Shown here piece after piece: positions 33,937 through 47,215 of a stretch of DNA of 64,000 nt. The position numbers were made by a program, and so were the translations under genes. Within the stretch, counting starts at the first letter, position 1, and each line of letters begins with the position of its first letter. Source of the stretch: Icerya purchasi (lineage: Eukaryota; Arthropoda; Insecta; Hemiptera; Monophlebidae); assembly GCA_039619475.1 (NCBI GenBank), contig CM077115.1, positions 396,834,557 through 396,898,556 of the forward strand, read 5' to 3'. Below the pieces are notes generated by a model, which had not been told where the DNA came from, searched no databases, and worked only from the letters and a program-made list of their open reading frames with translations.

Positions 33937-35301
33937 ATCAGAAATCGGGTTCAACAATCAAAAGTTACACGCGCGAACAAACATAAAAGAAAAATATACG
34001 CGCCGAACGTACAACTTACTCTTTTCGAAAACTTCTGGTTGCCACGTATTAGTAACAATTTTTTTAGCGGGGCAATACGGAAAAAAATCAATGGTTTTGG
34101 GATCTTGGGCCGTAAGATTATAATGAAGAAGGTCTCGGGACAAAAACGTTGCAATTCGGAATCGAGTAGTAACAATCCGTAGTCGAGAGAGTATTTACGG
34201 CTTAGATCTTTCGAACACGCATATGCGGATGGCACACAATGGCTGAGAGATCGAGATAGCGATCCGAAGATGTCGCAGTTGGCGGATAAATCAAATTAGG
34301 CAAATCGCTGGATATATAGCATAAACGAAGCGTTGTAATTGGCACAGCAGAGTCGATTGAATAGTATAAAGTTGCTGATGGAAAAAACTACGCTCTATAT
34401 AAGGTATGAAGAGAGAATCACGCCGATAGGAAAAACTAGTTAGGTTTTCCTTCCGCTGCTCGCAGAACTGTCACAGCGGAATATTACACTGTTTTTATAA
34501 ACAAGTGTTGGCATGCGTGTCAAATTACAGATGCCAACGCAACACGTAAAACAACGTCTAGTTAACGCAAAAGAATATTTCAAAAGAGAATATACTGAGA
34601 ATCGCGACAACTTCCTTCGACGTGTTAATAATTGAAATCTAACGATACTCTATGTTTATTGGACGGAGTTGTTGAAAAATCGTCGCAGACATACAGAGTT
34701 CGCGAATTAAAAATAATTCATAAAATTTTAATTTAGTAAATTCGGTCGCTTTTACTGGACGCGCTGCTGTCAGTGGGTTTAGCCGATGATAAGTTACACT
34801 TTTTGTTATATAGGTAAAGAGTTCGAATCTTGCTAGATGTTGCGCGACTAAAGGAGTCGACCCCCCCTCCACTACCGCTTAAAAGAATAATGAATATCAT
34901 GCATAAAGCGAGTAATTCTGGAAATTCGTTGTTTCGGCGGAGTAGCAACATTTTTGTCCTAAAAATGTGTAATGTCTAAGACAAAGATTAGCGATGAAAA
35001 ATAGAATTTTTTTTTTCAAATTTCAGTCTATCATCCATCAGCACAATGCAGATGGTGATAATTTCGGATGTTTTCCATTAGTATATTTCACTCCAACGAA
35101 ATACCATTAGCTAATATCGCTCCATGGTTTCGAAAAATAGGAATTGAAAAATTGCACATTTATTTTTAATAACGCTAAATTACATTCTCACCATCGTGCT
35201 TTATTGGCAATTATCTGCGCACATCGTTCTAGACGAGATTGCCGAATCACCGCTGCTCTACTGTCTGATCATTAGGTGGAATAGTAGAACTTGAAGCGGT
35301 C
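33937..35301. other. Noncoding stretch
   Basis: No supported gene. TATATAAG occurs at 34396-34403 and could act as a TATA box, but no convincing initiator or frame follows. AGTTCGAATCT at about 34817 resembles a Pol III B box but has no matching A box. Confidence 0.45.
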
Positions 35302-35436
35302 GTTTTCGATGTAACTTTCTCGTTTTAGGCGTTGTTTTCGATGCAACTTTCTCGTTTTAGGCGTTGTTTTCGATGCAACTTTCTCGTTTTAGGCGTTGTT
35401 TTCGATGCAACTTTCTCGTTTTAGGCGTTGTTTTCG
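35302..35436 (+). repeat. 32 bp minisatellite, 4.2 copies
   Basis: The unit starts GTTTTCGATGCAACTTTCTC and ends GTTTTAGGCGTT, with copies at 35302, 35334, 35366 and 35398 and a partial copy at 35430. The last three full copies are identical; the first differs at one position (GTAAC instead of GCAAC). Near-perfect identity means recent expansion. No open frame spans it in a meaningful way. Confidence 0.97.
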
Positions 35437-36009
35437 AAAATTATTTAAATTTGTCTCTCGTTTTCCAACTGCGGTTGGAAGTAGTCAAATTCTACACATA
35501 TCGGTCATCGACTAGTTAGTAGTGTGTACATTTTTATTATAACATAATCGTCTTGCAGCATAAAGCTCGGGAAATTTACGATGGTAATTAATATTTTACC
35601 ATTAAAGTACGCGTACTTTAATCATTAAACATCGTTTCCAATCTTCTCTTCGACCAGCGAAATGAGTTACATTTAGCGTAATAATAGGTTCTTGCGCATG
35701 AATCGATTAAGCGATCATACGGTTAATTGCGATCTAACCTTCATTCGAAACTTTTATGCATTTCATTAAGCGGTAATTAATAAATTATTTACCGACTACT
35801 GAGAATCACTCACCGATGATATACTCATATGACATCACCGCTGTTCGGTGTTTAATTACTAACAGAGACCGCGGATATCATTCGGGTCGGTACACATGGT
35901 CAATGCGTAATATTGTTAAAAGTACTACTTCCATCGGCGATGAACTTGTAAATGGCGCTATGACTGTTTCGATTTCTTTTATTCCAATCTATGTTTATCC
36001 GCACTGATA
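35437..36009. other. Noncoding stretch
   Basis: No supported feature. The sequence just before 36010 may be the unrecognisable upstream part of the adjacent LINE copy. Confidence 0.45.
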
Positions 36010-37062
36010 TACTTTAATTTCGATGATTTTTTTGTACCTTCACTTTCTAAATCCCTTCCTCAAGCAATAATTCAACAGGAATTCAGCATTATCAATTCGC
36101 AATTTCCATCGCATGTAACCATCTTTACGGATGGCTCTAAAGGACCTCATGATGTTGGAGCTTCTTTTATCCTTTTCGGATTCCAATTTTTCTGAATCAT
36201 TTCATCTCCCTTCTTTCTGTTTTACCTTTATAAACGGATTAATGATCATCCTACGCTCCATTATCTTCATTTGCTCCAGTTGTCGATTTTCTAATTATAT
36301 GGTTATTTCAGACTCCATAAGTGTTCTTCAAGCGACCAGCCCTTTTCCTGATCACTCTTCCGATTTCATCATTCTTCGCATTGTCTTATCCGTTTTCTTT
36401 CTTCTCGCTACTCCATCCGTGTTAATTCGCTGTGAGTTCACGGCCATATGGGAATTAAAGGTAATGAAATGATTTCTTGGCTCGAGTTGCTTCTTCCTCT
36501 CGATCCGTTTCTTAAGAAAAATTCCATCCTCTAATTTGAATTCCTTATGTACTAAATGCTTCATTTAAAACTTTAGTCAGATTCCTCCTCCTTTCGTAAT
36601 GATCAATCCTTTTATCTGTCTGTACAACGTAATCTGCCTTTTAATACCTGGTGTTCTTTGAGTTTCCTTCACTTCCCCGTTCTGTTGTCAATTCTACGAT
36701 TCGCTTTCGGGCCATTCCGCTCTTTTTTTTTTTACGTTTTCGCTATTCCCTTGTCTCCTCTCCAAATTGTCCTCTCCACCTCAATAAAGCGGTGGCTTAC
36801 GACATCATTCACAGATTTTTTGAATGTCCAATCCTTTCTGTCGAACGTTGTATTCTATATTCTTGTCTGCTGAAACTCAAGTGTTCCTTATTGTGCATCT
36901 TATATTTTGTACTTCCTCTCGCCATCCATTATTTCATTCGTTAGTTATTTTATATTGTCCTTATCTGACCGAATTAAAATTTAACTAACGGAATTTTTTT
37001 CTTTCCTGTTGTTTCCGGGTGTAGGTCCTTAGCTGGCTAAAGGGGGGATAAAAAAAAAAAAA
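36010..37062 (+). mobile_element. Decayed LINE 3' end: RNase H domain, C-terminal segment and poly(A) tail
   Basis: Plus-strand translation across frame shifts gives a LINE-type ribonuclease H. FTDGSKGPHDVGASFI lies near 36126-36173 (the D of TDGSK is catalytic). SDSISVLQA at about 36313-36339 carries the second catalytic aspartate context. GHMGIKGNE follows at about 36442-36468 (the usual GH-GI-GNE-AD). The glutamate normally found in the AEL-AI motif is not evident (the matching segment reads NGLMIILRSI). Further on, RFFECPILSVER near 36814-36850 matches the HI-FECP---R motif near the C-terminus of these polyproteins. The copy ends in an A-run at 37050-37062. Domain order (RNase H after RT) fits the Jockey/I/R1 group. 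Multiple shifts and stops, so it is a dead, 5' truncated copy. Confidence 0.75.
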
Positions 37063-38685
37063 GTATATTTTTCAGTAATCGACGTTTACGTACACTGTTG
37101 CTCGCTGTTACGTGTGTCGATAAAGGATTTTTTTAAATTTTAAATTTGTTAAAGTAGTACAATAATTTTCAGTTAATCCGTTTTTATAAGAAGTGGTTTT
37201 CTTTTTAATTTACTTCTGTAAAAACCGCTAATTTTAAACTCGTGAAGATCGGTTAATTATCGGACTAAAATATTATGTAAAATAAAATTAAAAGTGCATA
37301 GTACTTTTAAATTTCGATATTGCACCAGTTTTCGAAGCAGAAACGGGTTTTTGTTTTGACCATTTTTTTCCCTTTCATCCGCACAAAGGGCCTAATTTTT
37401 TACCCGATTCCGGAGGTATGTAAATTACGACGTACGATTTTTTTAGTCGTATAATAATTATAAATATCGAAAACAAAACATATATACATATATATTAAAA
37501 AATATATATAAAAAAATCTATTCGAAGAATTCAACATCTTCTCGATAACCGAGAATAATTGTTAAGCGAAAAAAGATAATGGTGTTAAAAAAAAAGACGC
37601 TTTTGCACATTTGTGCTAAATAATATCTAACAAATAGTATCATTTTTCTTAAAGAAATACCTACAAAAACAAGAAAAACACGTAATGAATAATGTGAGTT
37701 TTTTTTGTATAATTATTTCAATTGTTATGAGCTCATCAACTATGGGGACATTAAGACATTACGAGTCATAATTTTCGGTAAGTGTATCGGAATTTTGCTC
37801 ACACCAGACACCGCTAGCTAACTGCTTCGATACTGAAATAACCTCATGTTGTGATAGATCCGATCGATAAATATACGTATCTTATGTATTTTCGGTTTTT
37901 TTTTCCATTTTGATGCAAACGTTTTCTTTGTTTGGTCATTCTTTCATATTCAACCAATATCGCAAAAAAACCGATGATTTACCTGAATATTTTTCCGTTT
38001 TACCGAATCAGCTTTTAAACTTGGCGAATTCTTTTTATTGTTGCCTACCTGGCCTTGCAGGTATTTTTTTTTTTTTGCGAATAGTCTGGAGTTGAAAAAA
38101 AAATACCGTTTGCTGTATACCGCTATTCGGCTTGTTCGATCAAAAAAAAAAACAGACGAGCAAGAATCAAGGTTATGGTAATTTTAACGGTTCCTTTTTC
38201 CTGTTTGACTAATCTCTGCGGGGGTGGATATTATAGTTTGAGATTTGGTTAGTCTCCTGATGGTAACTTCCGACAAAGTGCGTTTATCTTCCTGAAACAT
38301 CTTAGGAGGTGGTTTCATATAAAAAGGCCGAACAAAAAATACCAGGTAATGTATTTAAAAAATCTCCGTTAGTATACCTGGGAGGACACTGACAAAAAAG
38401 TAGCATTTTTTTCTTTAAATAATCGAATTCTATCGGGCATCCCGCAACGCGCGTAGGTGGTGTTATGCGAATGAGAGAGTGTTTTTTTTTTTTAAAAACC
38501 GTTATTTATTTCTTAAGGCACCGCGCAGAATTATTATCCGTTTATGTAATTCGTTAGTAATTATGATACACATAAGGCGAAGTGAATAAACTTTTTGTTC
38601 CGGAAATTACCACGCTCATGTTGATTGGGTGCTAAATTTTTTTCCTTTATCATAATTTACATTTTCGGTGCTTTTTAAGCTTTTC
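37063..38685. other. Noncoding stretch
   Basis: No supported gene. AT-rich, with T-runs (37899-37906, 38064-38076, 38479-38492) and A-runs. Confidence 0.5.
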
Positions 38686-39330
38686 TATGTAGACGTTTTT
38701 AAACACTTATTTTCATTCTTTAAACTATTAAATACACGTCGTCCGTGATCTTTCCTTTCTTTACTCGATCGAGAATTAACTTCTGTGAATTCCTGGATTA
38801 AGGGCAGTGAAATAGCGAATTCTTCAGCTCGTTCTTTTATTTTGCTATGATCAGATTTTTGAGCCCACTTTCAGTCCATAATATTGTTCCTCTTTTCTTA
38901 ATTGACTTAATTCAAATGATAGCTCAACTCCTGTTCGTTTTCATTTTTTAATCCTATTACCTCTCTATTCAGTCATTTCTTCCTCCTTTAGTTTTCTGGA
39001 TACTAGCCTCTTCTTGAATATTTGTTGCGTATGCTTTAACCATAGTCTCTTTCTTACATCATTTTTTCGGTTTACCACTTTGTCCTTTTCCCCTCCCTTC
39101 GCTATACTTTCCGAATGTTTCTGATCACATTTTATTGGAATGTGTGGTCTTCTATGCTGAGCAATCGTACTTCAATTCTTCTCTATTAAAACTTGATATC
39201 CCTATTCCTTATATTGCCGCTTGTATTTCCTTTATTTATCTTGTCTTTGAACGCGTAAGAATATAAATTTCCATTTCTTGGGCTAATGATCACGCTGACA
39301 AACCCATAAAAAAAAAAAAAAAAAAAAAAA
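38686..39330 (+). mobile_element. Second decayed LINE 3' end with poly(A) tail, similar to the 36 kb copy
   Basis: Plus-strand translation gives WIKGSEIANSSARSFI near 38800-38845, comparable to the IKGNE-AD--A end of an RNase H domain. After a degenerate interval comes CP...SDHILLECVVFYAEQS near 39096-39160 (the DHIL-EC----R-like C-terminal motif). It ends in an A-run at 39308-39330. Orientation, coding content and tail match the fragment at 36.0-37.1 kb, so the two are probably copies of one family. Strongly 5' truncated and mutated. Confidence 0.65.
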
Positions 39331-41630
39331 CTTTATACGATGAGATTTTTTGAAGAAACAGTTATTCTATAGTTCCAGGATTATATTGATAAAATTAATA
39401 AATAATTTCAAAATTCTTCTATAGGATTTTTCTTCTCTTTTTTTTTCTGTATTTTTGATGTAGTAGCTCTTGTATAATTACTATCGAAAGTATTTCAGCT
39501 CAATTCGTATAAAACATTCCGCGTATAGATTTTACCCTGTTTCCCCAAAAATATTACTCGGTGAACAAACTAATCCCTTCCTCCAATCAAAACAATAAGT
39601 AAACAAATTTTCTTCCGCACCTTTGGAAATTCGCACTGGGAGACATAGCTGGAAGCGGTAGTTATTAAAAATGTTGTGGATTTGGTTCAGATATGACTTC
39701 GATAGCGTAAGCGAACATTTAAAATATCTCCAGCATAAGAAAGTGCGTCCAAGTTGGACGCAGCGCGATCAATGCGAAATGAAATAATCTGAAGACGTTT
39801 ACCCAGTAGCAAAACCAGCGGTGGAAGGATATGACTTATCCACTTTTAAGCAGTAAATTTTTTGCATTACTAAGCCAAAGCCTTCTACTCTACGCTATTA
39901 TTGAACGGTTATCTGCGACACTTTCCCGAATTGGAAAAAAATTCTAAAATTCTACTACAGAGTTCCATAAGTAGTTTCCTGTCGATTGCGAATAAAACAC
40001 GTTTTCCCATCAAGGAAATACGCAATATTTACTGAAATTGCGCACTTAACTCGTGACAGTCAAAAACATTTAATAAAAATAAAAAACACAGAAAAAAGGA
40101 TTAACGTAAGACAACGATAAAAATCATTCGAGCCGTTTTTGGAAATTTTTGGTCTCTCAACAGTGCAACTGTTTCTAACAAAAAAACAATAAAAAAAGGA
40201 AACAACAAAAAAAGATTATCTCTGTTGACAAGAAAACGTTTTCATGAAATATCTTCAAAGCGGGAGACTGCTTCTCGAAGATGGCTTTGCGATACTCGAT
40301 GAAAATAGAAAAATTAAAATTGTCGCGATGAACGAAATCTACGTAATGGGGAAAAAATATTTGCCGCCATTGCCAATTAGGATTACAAAAATGCATGTAC
40401 TCTGTAATCAAAATTGAATGTAATAGATTATTTCCGGTAGTTAATTATAAAATAGTGCAGTTCTCTTAATTTTTACTGTAAAGTACTTACAATGCATAAT
40501 TCGAAGTAATAAAATTTTCTCAATGAAATCGCGAATTAATTTAAAATCGAGAATACAGATAGTCAGATTAGATGATTAACTTTAATATTTCAATATCCGA
40601 ATGACAACAGTTTTGATTTTTCATATATTCGGACGAAAGATTAAATAAATGAAAAAAATAAACCTATCGCGTTCATCGACATTATACGCTTGTTATTAAA
40701 AGATTAAAATCATTTATGAAGGTATTTAAATGTTAAAATTATTCGTGTAATACCAATTAACCGGAATTCCGCGAGCGGGATAATGCACTGTTCTTTTGAT
40801 AAATCCATCTAAAATTTCTCATTTTTAATACACGTTTTTTTTTAATTTTGCGAACAGCGGCTAGTTTTATGTCTCTCCGCAACTACGACATTAATTTTCT
40901 TCATGGAATAATATATATTTTTGAGCATTTTATAAGAGGTAAATTAAAATTAACTTCGTAAACTGAGCAGACTGAATTCGATTTCATTTTAAATTCGGTA
41001 TATTTTATTTTACAGTTTACCTTCAAATTGACATCAATATCCCGAAAGCTTTAGATTAACTCTTAATTAAACGACTGGAACGAGTAGAAATTCTTATAAA
41101 GCGCTACACTTGTACAGCACTCCGTTTCAGTCTGTATTCTCTTTTTATTAAATCTAAAAAAACACAAATTCCATTACGTTTCCTTTATGATTTTTGATGA
41201 TTGCAGTTGCTACGGGGATAATACAGCGCGCGTTCGAAAAAATTAATGCGACCTATCAGTACGCAGATAATTACCTAAATCTCGGACAGTGAATTGATCT
41301 AAAAACTATTTTAGTACCATTCAACGTACGCTTCTTCGTGTGTATCATTCGTTTTTAGATGCTATCTTCGGTGTATTTTTTTTCCAAAGCAACGCCTCGG
41401 TTCTGAATGGACAATTGCTTTTTTTCCTTACCTGTACGTGTGAGATGATCTATCGGTAAAGGAATGTCGTTTTCTGTGGTATAAGCCAGATTGCGTTCGC
41501 TTATTTTTTCCATTGCAGTACGGCTTATTTACTAACTTCACTCTAAAAAGTACGAGTACAACGAAAAGAGATAAAATAGAATCTGTTGGTAAATGAAATG
41601 AAGATATACCTGTATATCCATGTACACACA
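39331..41630. other. Noncoding stretch
   Basis: No supported gene in 2.3 kb. One 78-codon minus frame at 40175-40411 has no domain. Confidence 0.5.
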
Positions 41631-41644
41631 AACATATCTGCATA

Positions 41645-41847
<203 letters not shown>

Positions 41848-44800
41848 CACGTACATACGTACCCATAGAGCTGAGAAGTGGTTAGTAAATTGTTTCGACA
41901 CTACTGGTTTCAGTTTATATTGCGTGATTTAAATGTGAACACGAATAGATTATTTTGTATGGCTCTTCGTTCATCTTTCATTTCTCCTTGGTATTATTTT
42001 GAACTAAATTTTTATAAATGCTGCGTAATTAATTTCGTGAATACGGTCTGTAATATTGCAACTGGTGAAGTGACGTAATAACGCTTGCTTTTAAAGAAAT
42101 CGAGAAAAAAATGAGCAGATAAAATTATTTTTTAGCTATTTTCAAAAAATTTGCAAACGACATACGGAATTGGAGTAAATAGCTACATCGCCGCAGTAAA
42201 AGTGTTATAAAGAGACTTATTAATTATCATTACTGAAATAGTACCAATTATCAAGCAGAATAACTCGACCGTACACATAACGGTGTACGTTAAACACACA
42301 TATAATATTAATAGTCAAAATTACAACTGGGTACAAAATTTGTTACCGGTAGCGTGGTTCTTTTATATTGTCTTATTAATAAATAGGTTATTTCATTAGT
42401 TTACGAAGTAATCGTTCATGTATTAAACGACCGCTTAGGTGGAAACTATCGAAAAAAAGAAAAAGAAAAGAAAAATGAAGTTTAAAAGTCGTAGTTTTTT
42501 TTTTTTTTACGGATTGTATTCTTTTGTTTAAATTACACGCATCATAAAAATATAATTTTTACTGAAACATTAGTACTATGGAAAAAAAAAAAATTTAAGG
42601 GAACCGAAAGTGTAGGAACAAAATTTTATATGTATTACCGCAATTCACGAGTATTTTTCCTGCGTTACTAGAAAAGTGACGTATCAACTTAGCTAAAATT
42701 TATTTTAGTTATCCTGGAGGATTTTTAAATTTTTCTGTGGATTATTTTAGGTTTTTCCTTTTCAGATTTACATTTATATAAAATTTTCTTCTCAAAGCAT
42801 TCGAACTTTATTTTAAATCTTTCGACATATAAACTTAAAATAAGGCTATCGATAGAAAGATTATTAATACAAAATAAATAAACAAGCCATTGTTTCAACC
42901 GTATCAATTACAAATTATACAAATTTTTAAATATATCAAAAACTCGAACCTTAGGAAGCCACCGCGGGGATGCTTCCTGGAAGCCCAGATGATAATCTTC
43001 TATAATTACTATAAAAGAGTCACTTTCAATTGACTACACCAATTTTTGAAACCATTTTCACTTCAATAACGATGCATAGAAGTGTAACATGATTTTTCTT
43101 ACTGCCTCACCGTTAAAATGGTACAGTCATTAATATATATATATATATATATATATATTGTTACCATCGATATGTACAATCCTAGCAATTGAACTATTTC
43201 TAGTTGTGCTATATAATGCCGATCGTAGTTTTGTTTCGTATTAAACCACGAATTATTTTATAATTAAAGATTTTGTAAAACTGACAAGTAATTCGTTCTA
43301 AAGACAGAAAAGTTAAATGAAAAGATATTTTCGATAAACAAAAATAGCGATTATTTTAATTAGTCCGGTAATCGTCAGTCTATTACCAGTGCTTATTCAT
43401 TTTGAGTAAGAGCTAATTGTAAAGGTCTGAAAAAAGAATTCGTTACAATATTGGAAGGCAGTAAAAGGTGTAGATGCATAAAGTTTCTTCGGTAATTCCA
43501 ATAACTTGAAGTAGACAAAACGGTTAAACACATACGATATTGTTTATTTGCATAATGACATCACTCGCTTCAGTTGAGATGCTACTGCTAATTTTATTCA
43601 TTTATAATCTGCCCGTTACGCTACAAGTAAAAAAGAATATTTTTCACCTAACTGATAATGGGAAATATAGTCAGATCGATAAAAAAAGTCATTAATAGTT
43701 TGGCGACAATTTACAAACTATAGAAATAACGGATATTTGTAGATATATAAAAAAAAAAGGAAGAAAACAATCGTTCGAATCGTTTAATTTTTACGCGTAA
43801 ATAAAATCCTAATTGCCGTAAAAATTCGATTATTTTCGACTTAAAATATCGATATTTAATTGTTTATTTTATATTTTGCTAAACTGTTTTGTTCTTTTTT
43901 TTTTTTTTTTTTTTGTTGACTACTGAACCACTAAATACTGATTTAAGCAAACTGAAAGTTATATAAAAACAGAGAACCGATCAAACTCAGCATATTTTAA
44001 TGCTTTAATTTCGTTTGTTCACTGTTTTCGATTGTACGATTTTCTATTCACCTTCTCCGAGCATCGAAAAATAAAATTATCCGATAAATGAATAGGAATG
44101 TTATACATATACTGATCACTCACATTTAAATTTGGACCTGCGTTTTAAATATTCGTCACTAAAAAGAAAAGGCACGTGTCATCATAATTTTGAAATTTAT
44201 AACACCCGATTTGCGGCTGCCGAAGTTTAAAAAATCTATCCCCGTCCGTATTTGTTCCGCCTGTTCAAATTTTTCATGCTTATCCGGCTCGAATTTCGAA
44301 TAAAGAACAACTCGGAAAAGAAAAAGTCGAAATAAATAAAAAGAAAGCGAAGAAAAAATAAAAAGTCGAACAAAACACGATCTGAAAGTGAGAAAAGTTT
44401 GGAAATTAGTCGGCTATAGAAAAAAAGGTTAGGTTTCGTAAAACTGTGTTCGCATTAGTAAGTCGAAGGGACCGTTAGCGATGGGGAACATTTTCTCTCA
44501 AAAAATCGTTACTATCATTCGGAAAATATCGCCAACAGCGCAAGACAGACACATCCATTAGTCTGCACCATCATTATCCGAAGCTGCCCCCTCCTCCGAG
44601 AGATGATGACAATATGATTGGATCGGTGTAGGACAGAAGGCAGGGACAAGTGTTAAAGTTGGAAAACATCACGCGCCAACAGCGCGACTTTCGTTCGCGC
44701 TTCCATCATCTTCCAGTCGTTTGCCACTTCCTTCGCAACCATTTCCTCCTTTTTCAGATACATCTACATAAAATAATTCTTTCTCCGGCACTATCTGAAT

Positions 44801-45434
44801 CTGCATATTACTGTAATGCGAAATCGATAATCATTCTTTCCATTCGACTGTGTTTGTTCTTTCATTTCTAACCCTTCCTTTTGTTCTCAGAACGGCAGAG
44901 TAAAAAACAATTATTTTCCCGTCTTGCCGTGAAATATTACCAGAGGTGCCTCGCGCAATTCCGAATAATTATTGATGCGCTTGGTGTCACCGATGTTATA
45001 TTGAATATTAACAGTAAAGGCTCGAAAAAAAATCCCATTAATCATAAAACGAGCAACGGAAATTTGAAAACAATTGTGTTTTTCATGTATTTATTGTTTG
45101 TTGTTTTTTTCGAAAAAGACAAGATTAGAATACATTTCGATTCCGGTAATTGGCCGAATTCAGGAATATGTTTAAGAAAAGTCGTTTTAGTATATAAATA
45201 ATTTACTAATTTCAATATTTAACTAATCGCTGTTTTAAAAATTCCAATCGCCAGCAGGCTAATTCGGCCATTTGATGTTCGTTATTTTTTTTTTCTTTCT
45301 TTGAATTCCAGTGACTGCGATCCTTTCCATATTACGGAAGTGAACTGCAACATTGTCCAGAAGCACGGATGAATATAGTTTAGGTGCTGTTTAAGATATT
45401 TGACAATTTCAGAAATCTGAGGAACTATTGAACT
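41848..45434. other. Noncoding stretch
   Basis: No supported gene in 3.6 kb. It includes (TA)n at 43132-43159, T-runs at 42495-42508 and 43898-43914, and a GC-richer patch at 44540-44760. Splice-acceptor-like strings (pyrimidine tract then CAG) occur at about 44757 and 44890, but no coding homology follows either. Confidence 0.5.
43132..43159. repeat. (TA)n microsatellite
   Basis: About 13 TA units. Confidence 0.9.
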
Positions 45435-45972
45435 TTTTGTTCATGGTCCTCAAGGACTTCAGAAAGGGAACTAGAGAGCCGTAATATACGAGAATTCGGC
45501 GAAATGTTAAAAATTCATTCGAGATATCCTCGACGGTGGAATCCTTCCCATTCGGGGCGCTCCGTTATGTTTTTTTCTGAGCGAGGGCCAACTGGTAACT
45601 ATTTTAGAGTACATGCGAAAATGCGTCTCCGATTAGTTGGCCAACTCGTAATCAGAATTCAAACGATACTGGCCAACTCTGGTAACTAGTAGCCGACCAC
45701 CGAAATACTCAACAAATTTTATAAAAGTAAATCGTTTCGACACCTGTACGTTGCTCAATTTTTTCTCTACCCTACATACCGGACACCGGCTAGACAACGT
45801 AAATTATTGCTTATTTCCAGGCGAGCCGGTAAAAACTCTTAATAAATACAAAAACCAGAGAAATCACAGTTCAAATTTCATTCGGCTGTGTTAAAAAGCA
45901 CGAATTATTATTCACTTTCACGGATAAAGTAATTCAATTATTAACCGTATTATCGGGGCTATTTTATTTATA

Positions 45973-47127
45973 CAGTAGCGGATCCTGTGGGGTGGTCATA
46001 CCCCCGCCAAAGAATCAAAACCTCAATGAAAAAATTTTTTACAACAGAAAAACTTAATTTATACTATAAAAAAAATGTGTATAAATTTTACCTGTGACAC
46101 TTGAAAAAAAAAAAATAGATATATATACATATATATTCTAACTCTATAAACTATCCGATCCTTCAAGAGCAGTGGTATGAATTCTGCGATATAAGCCTGT
46201 GGACGGAATAAAAGAGAACACAATTCGATACGAAGCAGCGCTTTTAGCAGCGAGTCAACATTTAGCCGAAGTCCACGATGACTGGGGATCCAAAAAAAGT
46301 TTGGACAGTCGTTTTTATTATGAATTTGGAGATATTTAATCTTAATGCCATAAACAAACAGACGGCATTTATAATTAAAAGAACTGTATGGTCGAAGGCA
46401 CTCAGGCTATCGGAGAAAATTGCGAATATATACTTGTATATATCAATTTATCTTGGAGACAGAAGTTGGAGAAAAAAAATTTAAAAAAAATTGAAATATC
46501 AACCTTTAATTACTATGAATAAAAATCAGTGGCGGATCCACAGGCGGATAGGGTACATTTCCTCCCAAAGAACAGAAACCTTGGTGAAAAAAATTGTTAC
46601 AATAGAGGAACTTTATACCATAAAAGTTTTGTATAGATGTTACCTATGTATTTAATAAATAATATTTAATACTGTTTTCTAGTAAAACTATTAATGTAGG
46701 GCTTTTATTCAGTTTTGAACGAAACTGTTGTCGTTCTTTTGTCTCTTTTATTTATTTTTAATTTTTATTTTGCAATTTTAATTAAAAATAGTAGTTCAAT
46801 GAGAATATACATATATATATATTTAAACTTGCTCAAGAATAAAGAGAATTCGGATCGGATCACTAACAAGAATAAAAAAGAACCAATAAAAAAACCTTAT
46901 CGTTCTATTTTTTCTAGATTTTTCATTTAAAAATAAAAAAAAAAAGAAAATGAATTAAATTGTGATAAATATGTATTTCTAAAGCATTTTTAAATGTCTA
47001 AAGAGGTCGCTGTTTGATTTTCTTTATGAAACAAGGTATTTCTTAAATATCTACTGTCTAACGTATAAGATATTACGTAATTACATATAATTTCCCTCCC
47101 CAAAATGTCTCTAAGGATCCGCCCCTG
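45973..47127 (+). mobile_element. hAT-like insertion inside copy B, with an internally duplicated end
   Basis: The left end CAGTAGCGGATCC and right end (reverse complement) CAGGGGCGGATCC form short inverted repeats of the hAT type. Copy A of the host repeat carries the intact site ATTTACAT (22649-22656). Here the flanks are ATTTATA on the left and GTTTACAT on the right, consistent with an ~8 bp duplication that has since changed. The left ~130 bases (45973-46110) are similar to an internal stretch starting CAGTGGCGGATCC at 46527, so the terminus is present twice. The 46447-47127 part is shared with 33214-33936. The middle (46130-46446) is unique here; it contains no recognisable transposase. 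Non-autonomous composite. Confidence 0.6.
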
Positions 47128-47215
47128 GTTTACATAATTGAGAATATACGTTAATTGTTTTTATAAGAGAACATTTGGTAATTTAATTTATCGATGAGAA
47201 ATAATAAAAATTAGG

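Noticed and set aside
34396..34430. TATATAAG as a TATA-box promoter
   Set aside because: AT-rich sequence yields such strings by chance; no initiator at the right spacing and no downstream exon.
34810..34835. GAGTTCGAATCTTGC as a Pol III B box
   Set aside because: Two mismatches to the consensus and no A box or foldable cloverleaf.
38512..38535. TAAGGCAC string resembling the miR-124 seed
   Set aside because: Similarity stops after the seed and no precursor hairpin is apparent.
44700..45201. Acceptor-like pyrimidine tracts with CAG at about 44757 and 44890 followed by open frames
   Set aside because: No donor in a consistent phase and no recognisable protein similarity; pyrimidine runs are common throughout the window.
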